From Myxococcota bacterium (lineage in GTDB: Bacteria; Myxococcota_A; Bradymonadia; UBA7976; UBA1532), in the NCBI GenBank assembly GCA_023150895.1, contig JAKLJY010000002.1, positions 93,108 through 157,107 on the forward strand: 64,000 nucleotides of DNA. Reading direction: 5' to 3'. Made by a program: the position numbers and the translations under genes. Below the pieces are notes generated by a model, which searched no databases, had not been told where the DNA came from, and saw only the letters and a list, made by a program, of their open reading frames with translations. This document shows, piece after piece, positions 10,801 through 18,584 of the stretch (position 1 is the first letter of the stretch; every line of letters starts with the position of its first letter).

Positions 10801-12423
10801 ATGATCACGAACGAGCTCCAGCCGGAGCTCGCGCCGCTCGAGGCCGGCCACCTGCTCCGGATCTCGGCCGCGGCCCATCGGTCGCGCGGTCAGGCGGGCG
10901 AAGCGGAGCCCCTGGCGCGGCAGGCCGTCGCCCGCTTCGACGAGCAGGCGGCGCGGTTCGAGGGCGCGCTGGCCCGGGAGGAGCTCTCTCGGGCACTGCA
11001 GGCCATGGGCCGCGTCGTCGAGGCGACCCGGCTGGCGACCGAGGCCCTCGACGCCTTCCGCTACCTCGGTGCGCGGCGGGATCAGGAGCGCACGGCGGTG
11101 CTCGTCCGGGAGCTGGCGCGGCAGAGTCAGTCGGGCGATCGCTTCGCCCGGCATGGCGAGGTGCTGCTCGACGTCGCGTTGCACTTCGGGTCGACGCTCG
11201 ACCTCGACCTGCTGCTCCCCCGCGTTCTCCACCGCCTGGTCGACCTGCTCGACGCGGAGCGCGGGCTCGTGGCCCTCTTCGACGCGGCCGGGCGGGTCGA
11301 GCGTGCCGTGACCCACAACATGACCTGGGCCGGGCCCGGGCACCCGCTGCCCCTGAGCGCCAGTCTCCAGGAAGAGGTCATGCGGCAGGGTCGCGCCGTG
11401 GTGGTCGACGATGTCCGCACGGAGCAGCAGACGGCGCAGTGGAAGAGCGTCGCCGTCGAGGGCCTGCGTTCGCTGGTGGGCCTGCCCCTTCAGGCGCGCG
11501 GCGGCGAGACCATCGGCCTGCTCTACTTCGACACGCAGACGCATCTGGCCGACGACCCGCGCGAGGCGGCCGAGCTTCTGACCGGCATCAGCCGCCTGCT
11601 CGGCACGGCGGTGGAGAACGCCCGCCTCTATCGCGCCGAGCGCTTCCGGGCCGAACTCCTCGCCGACATGGCCCACCACTTCCGCACGCCCATCAGCGTG
11701 ATCACCGCGAACGCCGAGATCGTCGCCGACGAGGCCGCCCGCGATCCGGAGCTCGCCGCGGTGACGACGGACATCCTGGCCAATGGGCACCGGATGATGC
11801 GGATGGTCGACCACACGCTCGAGGTCGCGCACGTCGAGTCGGCGAGCCGGACGATCGAGCCCGAGACCGTCGACCTGGTCGCCCTGCTCGACAAGCACCT
11901 GCAGGGCATGCAATTGCTCGCCCGCGGGCAGGGTGTGGGGCTGCAGTTCTGTGCCGGCGCCGGGCTGCCGTCGGTGGTCACCATTCCCGATCGCCTGTGG
12001 ATCGTCGTCGACAACCTGGTCTTCAACGCGCTGAAGTTCGCGCGGGAGGGCACGACGGTCGTGGTCGGCGTCTCGCCCCGGCCGGATCGCGGCCCCGCCG
12101 ACGCCGTGACGCGTGTCCTCGCCGACGAGACCGACGTCTTCCGCCGGGCGGCCCCCATCGTCCCGGAGCCCCTGGCCGGTTTCCTCGAGGTCAGCGTCCA
12201 GAACGAAGGCAAGGGCATCCCGGCGGACCTCCGCGGGCGCCTGTTCAGCCGCTATCAGTACGCCGAGCGGGTCGCCAAGCGGCAGAAGTCCACGGGACTC
12301 GGGCTGTCCATCGTGGCGCAGGCCTGCCGACACCTCGGCGGGGCCGTGTGGCTCGACCTCGCGACCGACCACCAGACGCGCATCGCCTTCACGATCCCCA
12401 TCGCCGTCCGCGCCCCCCGCTGA
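7834..12423 (+). CDS. Giant hybrid Ser/Thr protein kinase - ATPase - TPR - GAF - histidine kinase
   Basis: 1529 residues from TTG 7834, chosen because GGAGGT at 7822-7827 sits 6 bases upstream; ATG 7846 is an alternative. The kinase domain (about 5-265) has GAGARATV (P-loop), FKV with K39, HGDIAPAN (catalytic D125), DPG in place of DFG, and LAPEVL. An AAA-type region has GEEGSGRSS (Walker A, about 306-314) and AVLIVDA (Walker B). A long TPR/helical section spans about 560-1090, a GAF domain about 1107-1262, and HisKA with AHHFRTP (H1281) and HATPase_c (GLGLSIV) end at 1526. This is the architecture of multi-domain sensor kinases with a Ser/Thr-kinase N-terminus known in myxobacteria and cyanobacteria. 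No partner response regulator is encoded nearby. Confidence 0.93.
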   Translation: MPQPMTGGLFRLGETLGAGARATVYAGTHARSGRPLAFKVAATPDGNTALLAEYRALRSVRHPNVVGAHALIRLDDGRCALVLDRVFGQSLDRQTFLPENVRVEVALGLTRAVAALHGRGLVHGDIAPANVMVDVQPTSVRTCLIDPGLGREAAGVDGTLGYLAPEVLLGGLRGPEADLYSLGCVLYELIEGTPPYLVDRPTETLTHQHLHAEPTPPSAPSAAVRRLLESLLSKEPEGRPSTAEHVLVELAQAYGRSVEQELSNLGLALLASTPQPALQPAWRPRLLASVDTLMTTGRGAFFVIAGEEGSGRSSVADDLQVAGALRGAWPRRIVDPADGLFAAVTAHTGGGEEDPVLAAVRRLARRPMPAVLIVDAPREDPGVLSRVAEILQTATRTMPLVAAMVVDTHRAPAADGPRFELPPLDPEAAARFVDEWLQPSPDIRRTLVDLFTQAGVRTPAAARLLLREALGRGLLVRRPGAWTIDGPRLAAEAADLIRRTGAWNDAQIRAQPAEHRRVLAAIAVLGRPVARVTLQGLLGLAQVSLDHVLLQLEAQGLVRVTHDGRSMVAHRGLAEAAIDLFGADATAELHRAAARLGDEHLGHELAAAERTWHRAMARVDVPPEEMLAAARTLSHAQHPARALRLLDLLVGSGAPLPPTLVVAAALLRAEALQTQGELEGARAVLEGAVDDAPGDAGLDAALALCHLLVRQGEFREALSRLEGLGDRPQALLDRARALLFTGAYDRADALAQGLIADPNLSSALVAGALHVRATCAWHRGDLPLAERMAGEGLGRVGPADHAVRADLLRSLGAARYYRGNMNGAREALLSALAENRAHGRVPELAKTLNILAMVLYGLGDWHGAAGLWDEFRLICARLGDPVELAHAHNNLGFLTVRLGEPERAAALFRACIDQAREAEYQRIVPVATANLGEALALAGDYDAADRLMGEAEAWLNAADAHLDLMELHRRRAELDLLRGRPDDALARVSMITNELQPELAPLEAGHLLRISAAAHRSRGQAGEAEPLARQAVARFDEQAARFEGALAREELSRALQAMGRVVEATRLATEALDAFRYLGARRDQERTAVLVRELARQSQSGDRFARHGEVLLDVALHFGSTLDLDLLLPRVLHRLVDLLDAERGLVALFDAAGRVERAVTHNMTWAGPGHPLPLSASLQEEVMRQGRAVVVDDVRTEQQTAQWKSVAVEGLRSLVGLPLQARGGETIGLLYFDTQTHLADDPREAAELLTGISRLLGTAVENARLYRAERFRAELLADMAHHFRTPISVITANAEIVADEAARDPELAAVTTDILANGHRMMRMVDHTLEVAHVESASRTIEPETVDLVALLDKHLQGMQLLARGQGVGLQFCAGAGLPSVVTIPDRLWIVVDNLVFNALKFAREGTTVVVGVSPRPDRGPADAVTRVLADETDVFRRAAPIVPEPLAGFLEVSVQNEGKGIPADLRGRLFSRYQYAERVAKRQKSTGLGLSIVAQACRHLGGAVWLDLATDHQTRIAFTIPIAVRAPR

Positions 12424-12430
12424 CGCGCGC

Positions 12431-12448
12431 GCCCGGGCCGGCCCGGGC
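12431..12448. terminator. GC-rich palindrome between convergent genes
   Basis: GCCCGGGCCGGCCCGGGC is an 18-base perfect palindrome between the stop of the hybrid kinase gene and the stop of the agmatinase gene. It is a candidate bidirectional terminator, without a T-run. Confidence 0.45.
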
Positions 12449-12453
12449 CGCCG

Positions 12454-13491
12454 TCAGAGGCGCCCCTGGCTGCGCAACGCGAACCCGATCATCGCGTAGA
12501 GGAGCCGCGCGCCCACGTTGGCGTCCCACTCGTCGCCGTCGGGGCCGGGGGCGATCTCGACGAGGTCGAGGCCGACGATGCGCCGCCCGGAGGACACGAC
12601 GCCGCGCAGGAGGTGCATCGCCTGCGCGAACGAGAGCCCGCCCGGGACCGGCGTGCCGGTGTGGGGACACAGCACCGGATCGAGCCCGTCGATGTCCCAG
12701 CTCAGGTAGACGTGCTCGGGCAGATGCTCGACGATCTCGCGACACAGGGCGTCCCACGTCGCGCCCCCACACAGCCGCCGCTGCAGATCGCCGTCGAAGA
12801 AGGTCGCGATCCGCCCGTCGCTCTCTCCGATGAAACGCGCTTCGCGCTCGCCGAAGTCCCGCACCCCCACCTGCACGATTCTCGAGACGCCGGGCACCTC
12901 GGCGCAGACGTTGAACATGATGGAGGCGTGACTGTAGGTGAAGCCCTCGTAGGCGACGCGCAGATCGGCGTGCGCGTCGAGGTGCAGCACGCCCATCCCC
13001 GGAAAACGCCGGGCGTGCGCGGCGATGGCCCCGAGCGGGACGCTGTGATCGCCCCCGAGGACGGCGACGAACTTGCCCTTGGCGAGCCAGCGTTCCGCCT
13101 CGGCGTCGACCCAGGCGTTGACCCGCGCCGACAGATCGTTGACCCGGTCGAGCGCTGCCCGCAGCGCCGGCCCGGCGTTCTCGTCGACGCCACCGGCCTC
13201 GATCACGGGCAACGCCGCCGCCCGCGCTTCGGCGTCGAGGTGCCGGACCTCCGCCGGGATGGGCAACATCGCGATGCCGGGGGCATAGATGCGGCCGAGC
13301 TCGCCGTGGAAGAGATCGACCTGTCGGGAGGCCTCGAGGACGGCCTCGGGGCCACGCGCCGTGCCCGCCCGATACGACGTCGTCGCTTCGAAGGGCACGG
13401 GAAGGACCACGACGAGGGCCTCGTCGGGGGTGAAGGGCAGCCCGAAGAGGCCGCTGTCGGCGCCGGCGGCGGCGTCGGGATCGAAGGCCAT
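12454..13491 (-). CDS. speB: Agmatinase/arginase family ureohydrolase
   Basis: 345 residues. All manganese-binding signatures of the ureohydrolase family are present: GGDHS (146-150), LDAHADLR (171-178), and SWDIDGLDP with a second pair of Asp residues. The family hydrolyses agmatine, arginine or guanidino acids to urea; sequence alone does not settle the substrate, and agmatinase is the most likely. The length fits the family with a slight N-terminal extension. The cytoplasmic TPR-protein gene lies 20 bp upstream on the same strand, so co-transcription is possible. The symbol is given by family, not by proven orthology. Confidence 0.88.
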   Translation of the reverse strand: MAFDPDAAAGADSGLFGLPFTPDEALVVVLPVPFEATTSYRAGTARGPEAVLEASRQVDLFHGELGRIYAPGIAMLPIPAEVRHLDAEARAAALPVIEAGGVDENAGPALRAALDRVNDLSARVNAWVDAEAERWLAKGKFVAVLGGDHSVPLGAIAAHARRFPGMGVLHLDAHADLRVAYEGFTYSHASIMFNVCAEVPGVSRIVQVGVRDFGEREARFIGESDGRIATFFDGDLQRRLCGGATWDALCREIVEHLPEHVYLSWDIDGLDPVLCPHTGTPVPGGLSFAQAMHLLRGVVSSGRRIVGLDLVEIAPGPDGDEWDANVGARLLYAMIGFALRSQGRL

Positions 13492-13511
13492 GGGGGGCTC
13501 CTGGCGGTCGG

Positions 13512-14945
13512 TCAGAATTCGATGCCGGCCGTCGCGGTGATGACCTCGACGACGTAGCGCTTGACGGGCGTGGCGGTCGACTCGAGGCTCGAGACCACCC
13601 GCGTCTCGCCGGCGAAGAGGGGGACGTCGTGGGACCAGGCGACGTTGATCGCGTCGGCCTGGAGCATGGTGTCGCTCGCGTCGAAGCGCTGCACGTTCAG
13701 CTTGAACGCGCGCAACGGCGTGGCGCTCTTGTTGCGGACCTCGAAGACGACCTTGTGCCAGAACCCGCCCTTCGAGGTGTTCTCGCTGACCTCGGCCCAG
13801 CGCTCGACGAGCTCGATCTCCACGTCCGCCGGGCGGGGGACGGCCCAGACGAGGGCGACCGGTTGCGCCGGCGCCGAGGCGTTGACCGGGCGCGTCTTGA
13901 GCGAAACGAGCCGCATCTGGGCCGCGGTCGTGGCCGCCGGCACCTCGGAGATCACCTTGACGGGGGCCGTGTCACCGGGGCGCAGCGCGGTGTTGATGCC
14001 GATCACGACGAAGTGCGCGCGGGCGGCGAGGACCTTGCCGCCCGAGTCGAGGAACTGTGTCTCCGCCTTCAGCTCGGTGACGTCTTCGCCGGTGTCGTTC
14101 TTCAGCAATACCCAGGCGTTGAAGTAGGTCCGCTCCGGAAATCGGTTGAACCAGGCCGCCTTGAGGTCGAAGCCGAGCTTCTTCTCCGCGAACGCCGGAT
14201 CGCGGCCGAGGGTCGCGTCCACGCGGCCATCGCCGGCCACCGCCATGCTCGGCGGAATGCTCGCGGGGAACAGCCGCTGCGGGGGGACGTTCTCGGGCTC
14301 CTCGGTGGGCAGCGCGTTGGGGTCCGGCGGCGGGACCTCCGCCAGGGTTTCGTCGACCGGCTCGGCGTTCGCAGGGGCCGGTTTCGGTGTCTCCCGCGTC
14401 ATCGTGACCACGACCACGACGATGGCCACGACGAGCAAAAGGACCAGGCCGACCAGCAGCCCCGGGGGCAGCCCGAACGGACCCTTGCGTCCCGCCCGGC
14501 CCCGGCCCCCCGCGTCGAGCCGGTTGAGGAGTTCGAAGCTGTCCTTGTGGCGCGGATCGAGGACCAGCGTGCGCCGCACCAGCGCCCGCGCCGCGGCGTC
14601 CTCGGTGGCGTCGCCCTCGGACAGGGCAATCCCGGCCCGGGCCGTCGCCAGCGCGTGCAGCGTCTGAACGTCGTGGGGTCGCAGTGCGACGGCCGTCTCG
14701 AGCTCCGGCACGGCATCCCGCGGGCGGCCGTGCTCGAGGAACCCGAGCCCGCGCGCCAGGGCGTCGGCCGCCGTCGACTCGAGCCGTGCGCGATCCGCCG
14801 CGGTCAGCCCGAGCTCTTTGGCGACGGCGGCGAGCTCGATGGGGGTCGGCGCCGTGTTCTCGTCGCGGTGCAGAAGGTCGAGGACCTTCTCGATGTAGGC
14901 CCGCAGCGCGTCGTCGGGCGGGATCGGGCGGGGATGATCGGCCAT
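13512..14945 (-). CDS. Single-pass membrane protein with N-terminal TPR-like helices
   Basis: 477 residues. Residues ~50-145 contain TPR-like helices (AVPELETAVALRPHDVQTLHALATA, RRTLVLDPRHKDSFELLN). A Gly/Arg-rich stretch and a clear transmembrane helix follow at about 160-183 (rich in Leu and Val), so the TPR part should be cytoplasmic and the C-terminus extracytoplasmic. The outer part (about 230-477) looks like two beta-sandwich segments (TYFNAWVLLKNDTGEDVTELKA..., WHKVVFEVRNKSATPLRAFKL), similar in style to FxLYD or DUF-type domains. No enzyme motif is seen. Function unknown; probably an envelope adaptor. Confidence 0.75.
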   Translation of the reverse strand: MADHPRPIPPDDALRAYIEKVLDLLHRDENTAPTPIELAAVAKELGLTAADRARLESTAADALARGLGFLEHGRPRDAVPELETAVALRPHDVQTLHALATARAGIALSEGDATEDAAARALVRRTLVLDPRHKDSFELLNRLDAGGRGRAGRKGPFGLPPGLLVGLVLLLVVAIVVVVVTMTRETPKPAPANAEPVDETLAEVPPPDPNALPTEEPENVPPQRLFPASIPPSMAVAGDGRVDATLGRDPAFAEKKLGFDLKAAWFNRFPERTYFNAWVLLKNDTGEDVTELKAETQFLDSGGKVLAARAHFVVIGINTALRPGDTAPVKVISEVPAATTAAQMRLVSLKTRPVNASAPAQPVALVWAVPRPADVEIELVERWAEVSENTSKGGFWHKVVFEVRNKSATPLRAFKLNVQRFDASDTMLQADAINVAWSHDVPLFAGETRVVSSLESTATPVKRYVVEVITATAGIEF

Positions 14946-14978
14946 GGCGCCGTTATCGCACGAAGGTCCGCCCGCCGA

Positions 14979-16604
14979 TCACTTCTTCAGGCAGGCGCCC
15001 GTCGCGATGGTGCCGGCCCGCGCGAGGTACTCGAACCGGGTGCCCTCGGGGCAGGCCGACTCGGCGAGGGTCTTCGCCGCACACTGCTTCGGCCCGATGC
15101 TCGCCGCGATACAGGCGTTGCCGTCCGGATCACCGCAGTCGGCCGCCGTCTCACACTTTTCGCCGATGGACGAGACGCTGGCGTAGGGGTGCATCTGCGG
15201 GTTCCCGTCGATGCCCATGACCCCGTAGAAGACGTCCTTGTAGCTGTTGAGCCAGTCCTCGTTGAGGTCGCCGACCATCGTGTAGAAGTCGACCGGGCGG
15301 TGGTTGCCCTCGCCGTCGACGCGAATCAGGCTCTTGATGAGCTGCTCGTTGCCCTGACCGTAGCTGTAGTTCACGGTCGTGATGACATCGAGGTTGTCTT
15401 CGCTCTTGGCGGGGTTGGCATAGAGCATGTCGGCGTACTGGGAGTACGTCTGGCAGCCCTGCGCCACGACGAGCTGCTGTTTCTCGGAGAACGGCGCGTT
15501 GGCGAGCTCGAGGTAGTTGACCGTGGCCTGCCGGGCCTCGTCGAGATAGAACCCGAAGTAGGGGCCCGCGTGACCGAGGTACATGAACACGTCGCGGGCC
15601 ACGAGCTCGGAGACCGCGAGGTCATGCTGACCCTTGCGGTCCGTCGTGAACATGTCCGAGTGGTAGATGCGCACCTCGAGGCTGACGTCCTTGCCGTTGG
15701 CCTTGATCTGCTTCTTGAAGAGGCCGCTGTCGGCTTTCAGGTCCTCGAAACGGCTCACCGGCAGGTCGAATCCGGCGGAATCGAGCACCTCGAAGGCCTG
15801 GCGGGCCTCCTGGAGGTCGGAGCGGGACTTGTTGTAGTCGTGCCCGAAGAAGAGCGTGATGTCGTAGACGCCGTCCTCGACGAAGCGGTCGTAGGCCGGG
15901 TAGGCATTGGAGACGTCCGGCAGCTTGGCGATCGTGCAGTCGACCGTCTCGAGCTCGCCCGAGTAGGTGTCCGGGTTGAACGAGCGAATCTCGCCGCGCG
16001 GCACGCTGTTCGGGTCGACGGTGGCGTTCTTGGGCATCCTGAGCGCGAAGCCCTTGCCGCCCTCGGCCGTCGCGGAGACCGGCATGATCGAGAGGAGGTC
16101 CTTCGGGCCGGCGACGTCGATGCTGAACGTGACCGCGTACCCGGCGTCGGGGTCGCCGCTGACGTCGAGCGTCTCGACGCTGAAGTTGCGCACCATCGCG
16201 TGGAAGCTGCCGTAGCCCTCGTTGCGGAAGAAGACCTCGGACTCGCTGATCTGTCCGTCACCGTTGGAGTCGATGCCGCGGAACTTGTCCGTCATGTAGG
16301 TCGTCAGGTAGAGGCCGAACGCCGTCAGCCGGCGGGTGACGATCTCCTGGCGCTTCGCCTCGTCGTTGAACTCGTCCTTCGTCATCGTGACGGGCAGGCG
16401 GCCGGTCACCTCGAACTCGGCGGCGACGGACGAGTAGAAGTTGTCCGTCTTGCCGGCGGGCACGACCTCGAAGGTCTCGGTGGCGGCGGTGTCACCGGCC
16501 GGCGTCTCGGTCCCGGTGTCGGCTTCGGAGCCACAGGCGGTGGTCAGGCCGAGCACGAAGGGGGCGGCGACGAGCAAGGACGAGAAGGCGGAGAAGCGGC
16601 GCAT
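14979..16604 (-). CDS. Lipoprotein with an EF-hand and a caspase/gingipain-like H-C pair
   Basis: 541 residues from ATG 16604, which has GGAG eight bases upstream; an in-frame start at 16634 is less likely. Lipobox LTTAC places the lipid Cys at 24. An EF-hand-like loop (DSNGDGQIS, about 112-123) suggests calcium binding. The middle of the protein contains VFMYLGHAG (H345) and, after a helix, QLVVAQGCQTYS (C384). A GH...GC pattern at the ends of successive beta strands is characteristic of clan CD peptidases (caspase, gingipain, C25-like). I infer a possible outer-membrane-anchored cysteine peptidase or an inactive relative. A C-terminal Cys-rich tail (CETAADCGDPDGNAC) follows. No family was identified with certainty. 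Confidence 0.7.
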   Translation of the reverse strand: MRRFSAFSSLLVAAPFVLGLTTACGSEADTGTETPAGDTAATETFEVVPAGKTDNFYSSVAAEFEVTGRLPVTMTKDEFNDEAKRQEIVTRRLTAFGLYLTTYMTDKFRGIDSNGDGQISESEVFFRNEGYGSFHAMVRNFSVETLDVSGDPDAGYAVTFSIDVAGPKDLLSIMPVSATAEGGKGFALRMPKNATVDPNSVPRGEIRSFNPDTYSGELETVDCTIAKLPDVSNAYPAYDRFVEDGVYDITLFFGHDYNKSRSDLQEARQAFEVLDSAGFDLPVSRFEDLKADSGLFKKQIKANGKDVSLEVRIYHSDMFTTDRKGQHDLAVSELVARDVFMYLGHAGPYFGFYLDEARQATVNYLELANAPFSEKQQLVVAQGCQTYSQYADMLYANPAKSEDNLDVITTVNYSYGQGNEQLIKSLIRVDGEGNHRPVDFYTMVGDLNEDWLNSYKDVFYGVMGIDGNPQMHPYASVSSIGEKCETAADCGDPDGNACIAASIGPKQCAAKTLAESACPEGTRFEYLARAGTIATGACLKK

Positions 16605-16726
16605 GCGGTGGACTCCGAGGTCGTTTGCCGGCACTCGTCAGCAAACTTCGTGCCCACGCGATCGGCAAGTCGAGTTGCCAGCGATTCGTCTCGACCGAGC
16701 GCGCCCGCCGTCGGCCCGCAAGACCA

Positions 16727-18367
16727 TCAAGCCACGGTCACCCGGAACAGCGCGAGCGGTGCCGCCCGACCCTTCAACGCGATCGGACCGAGGGGCGTGA
16801 GGGCGAGGGTCTCGGGCGCACGCAGCGCCGCGACGGTGTGCTCGGAGAGGACCACCGCGTCGGCCTCGGCGACGCCGCAGACCCGCGCGGCGAGGTTCGT
16901 GGCCTCGCCGATGGTGGCGTACTGCACGTACGACTCCGTCCCGATGTTGCCTGCGGCGACCGGACCGGTGTGCAGTCCGATGTGGATGTGCAGGGGTTCG
17001 GGCAGCGAAAGCGTCGCGAGGGTTCGCTGCATCTCCAGCGCTGCGGCGACGGCGGCGTCGGCGTCGCCCGGCCGGCGCAACGGGGCGCCCCAGACGGCGA
17101 GGAGCGCATCCCCGATGTACTTCTCGAGTGTCCCCCCGTGGCGAAAGACGATCTCCGCCATCGGTGGAAAGTAGGCGTTGAGCAGGTCGAGCAGCGCCCG
17201 GGGACTCAGCCGCGTCGACATCTCCGTGAACCCGCTGATGTCGGCGAACAGGGCCGTGATCTCGGTGTCGGTCACCGCGAAGACGTCGCGCAGCGAGCCC
17301 GAACTGGCCTGGAGCGACTGCACCGTCGACGGCGGGAAGAAGCGCATCAGCGTATTGCGCACGACGGCCTCGGACTCGAGGCGGCGGCGCAGGCGCGTGT
17401 TCTCGAGGGCCTGCGCCGCCAGGTTCGCGAACGCCGAGAGGAAGTCGAGATCGCCCTCGGTGTAGCGGTCGGCGGCCACTTTGCTGTCCACGTACAGCAC
17501 GCCCTGCAGCTCGTCGTCGAAGAGCAGGGGCGCCGCCATGGCCGAACAGATCGCGGCCGCCCGCACCGACTGCGAGCCGGCGAGCCGGAAGTCGACGAGC
17601 GCGTTGCTGAACAGACCCGCCGCGCGCTGCGACCGGACCCACTCCACGATGCGCCGGCTGTAGGGCGTCTCCTCGAGCTGCGTCGGGACGTCGTTGCGCA
17701 CGGCCACCGGGACGAGCGCGTGCGTCCGCGGGTCGAAGAGCAGCACGGCGCCGCGGTCCGCCTCGAGGAGCTGGAACGCGAGTTCCAGAATCCGCTCGGC
17801 GATGACCTCGGGGACGGCCGGCGCCGCGAGGAGCTGGCTGACGCGCAGCAGGAGGCGCAGCTTCTCCTCCGCCGAACGCGCGGCGACCGGAGACGGCAGC
17901 CTGAGGCCCTTGAGCGTCGGCAGGCTGTCGGGGCCGCCCGGAGTCGCCGGGACGTCGGCCGGCAGGGCCGCGTCGACCCGCGCGTCGAGATCGGCGCCGG
18001 TCAGCGCAGACGGTGTCCGCCGGATGGCCGTCGGTTCGATGCGGCCGGCCTCGGGCGCCCGCGTGCCCGCCGGGGCCTCCGCGAGCACGAGACGCAGCGT
18101 CACCTCGCCGAGCCGGAGCCGGTCGCCGGCCTGCAGCGCCTGGCTGCGCTCGACGCGCTCTTCATTGACGTAGGTGCCGTTCTTGCTGCCGAGATCGGCC
18201 ACCGTGACGCGGGCGCCGGCGATCTCGAGGCGGGCGTGCTGGCGCGACAGGCTCGCCGAGGCGACGCTCAGCGTGCAGTCTTCGGCACGCCCGAGCGTGC
18301 AGGTGCCATCGGCGAGGGGCAGGCGCTGCTCCTCCGGGCGACCGGGGAAGAGAATCAGTTCGTACAC
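16727..18367 (-). CDS. FHA-GAF-class III adenylate/guanylate cyclase
   Basis: 546 residues from GTG 18367; ATG 18415 is an in-frame alternative and neither has a strong ribosome site. The FHA domain (about 10-90) shows LGRAEDC, SRQHARLE and NGTYVN, so it should bind phospho-threonine. The GAF domain (about 175-330) begins LLLRVSQLLA. The class III cyclase domain (about 365-540) has ALFADISGFTEMS (first metal Asp) and GDALLAVWGAP (second metal Asp). Substrate (ATP or GTP) is not certain. It is divergent from a purine permease gene across a 217-bp AT-rich region with repeats. It could link kinase signalling to cyclic nucleotides. Confidence 0.9.
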   Translation of the reverse strand: MYELILFPGRPEEQRLPLADGTCTLGRAEDCTLSVASASLSRQHARLEIAGARVTVADLGSKNGTYVNEERVERSQALQAGDRLRLGEVTLRLVLAEAPAGTRAPEAGRIEPTAIRRTPSALTGADLDARVDAALPADVPATPGGPDSLPTLKGLRLPSPVAARSAEEKLRLLLRVSQLLAAPAVPEVIAERILELAFQLLEADRGAVLLFDPRTHALVPVAVRNDVPTQLEETPYSRRIVEWVRSQRAAGLFSNALVDFRLAGSQSVRAAAICSAMAAPLLFDDELQGVLYVDSKVAADRYTEGDLDFLSAFANLAAQALENTRLRRRLESEAVVRNTLMRFFPPSTVQSLQASSGSLRDVFAVTDTEITALFADISGFTEMSTRLSPRALLDLLNAYFPPMAEIVFRHGGTLEKYIGDALLAVWGAPLRRPGDADAAVAAALEMQRTLATLSLPEPLHIHIGLHTGPVAAGNIGTESYVQYATIGEATNLAARVCGVAEADAVVLSEHTVAALRAPETLALTPLGPIALKGRAAPLALFRVTVA

Positions 18368-18413
18368 GCCCGCACGGTAGCGCAGTCCCGCGCCCGCGCA
18401 AGGCTTCGAAGCC

Positions 18414-18491
18414 ATCGAAGTGTTCTGTGCGGAATGAGACTTCGATGTGTTTTGTGAGTTGTCATGAAAATTCACCCGTCGTGATGAAAAT
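18414..18491. promoter_or_regulatory. Divergent regulatory region with two families of direct repeats
   Basis: Two similar 16-mers lie at 18414-18429 (ATCGAAGTGTTCTGTG) and 18441-18456 (TTCGATGTGTTTTGTG), 27 bp apart. Two 11-mers lie at 18461-18471 (GTCATGAAAAT) and 18481-18491 (GTGATGAAAAT), exactly 20 bp apart, which is about two helical turns. The segment is much more AT-rich than its surroundings and lies between the divergent cyclase and purine-permease genes. Operator sites for a DNA-binding regulator are a reasonable reading. Confidence 0.45.
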
Positions 18492-18584
18492 GGCATCGAA
18501 AAACTTTACCCATACGGAAACCCTGATAAGACCTCGCGTTCAGGAGGGCGCTCGCCACGCAGCGGCGGGTTCGACCGGAGAGCC

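Noticed and set aside
13629..17174. 1181-codon plus-strand open frame
   Set aside because: It lies opposite the TPR protein, caspase-like lipoprotein and cyclase genes; its translation is rich in Arg/Val/Gly/Glu repeats with no domain.
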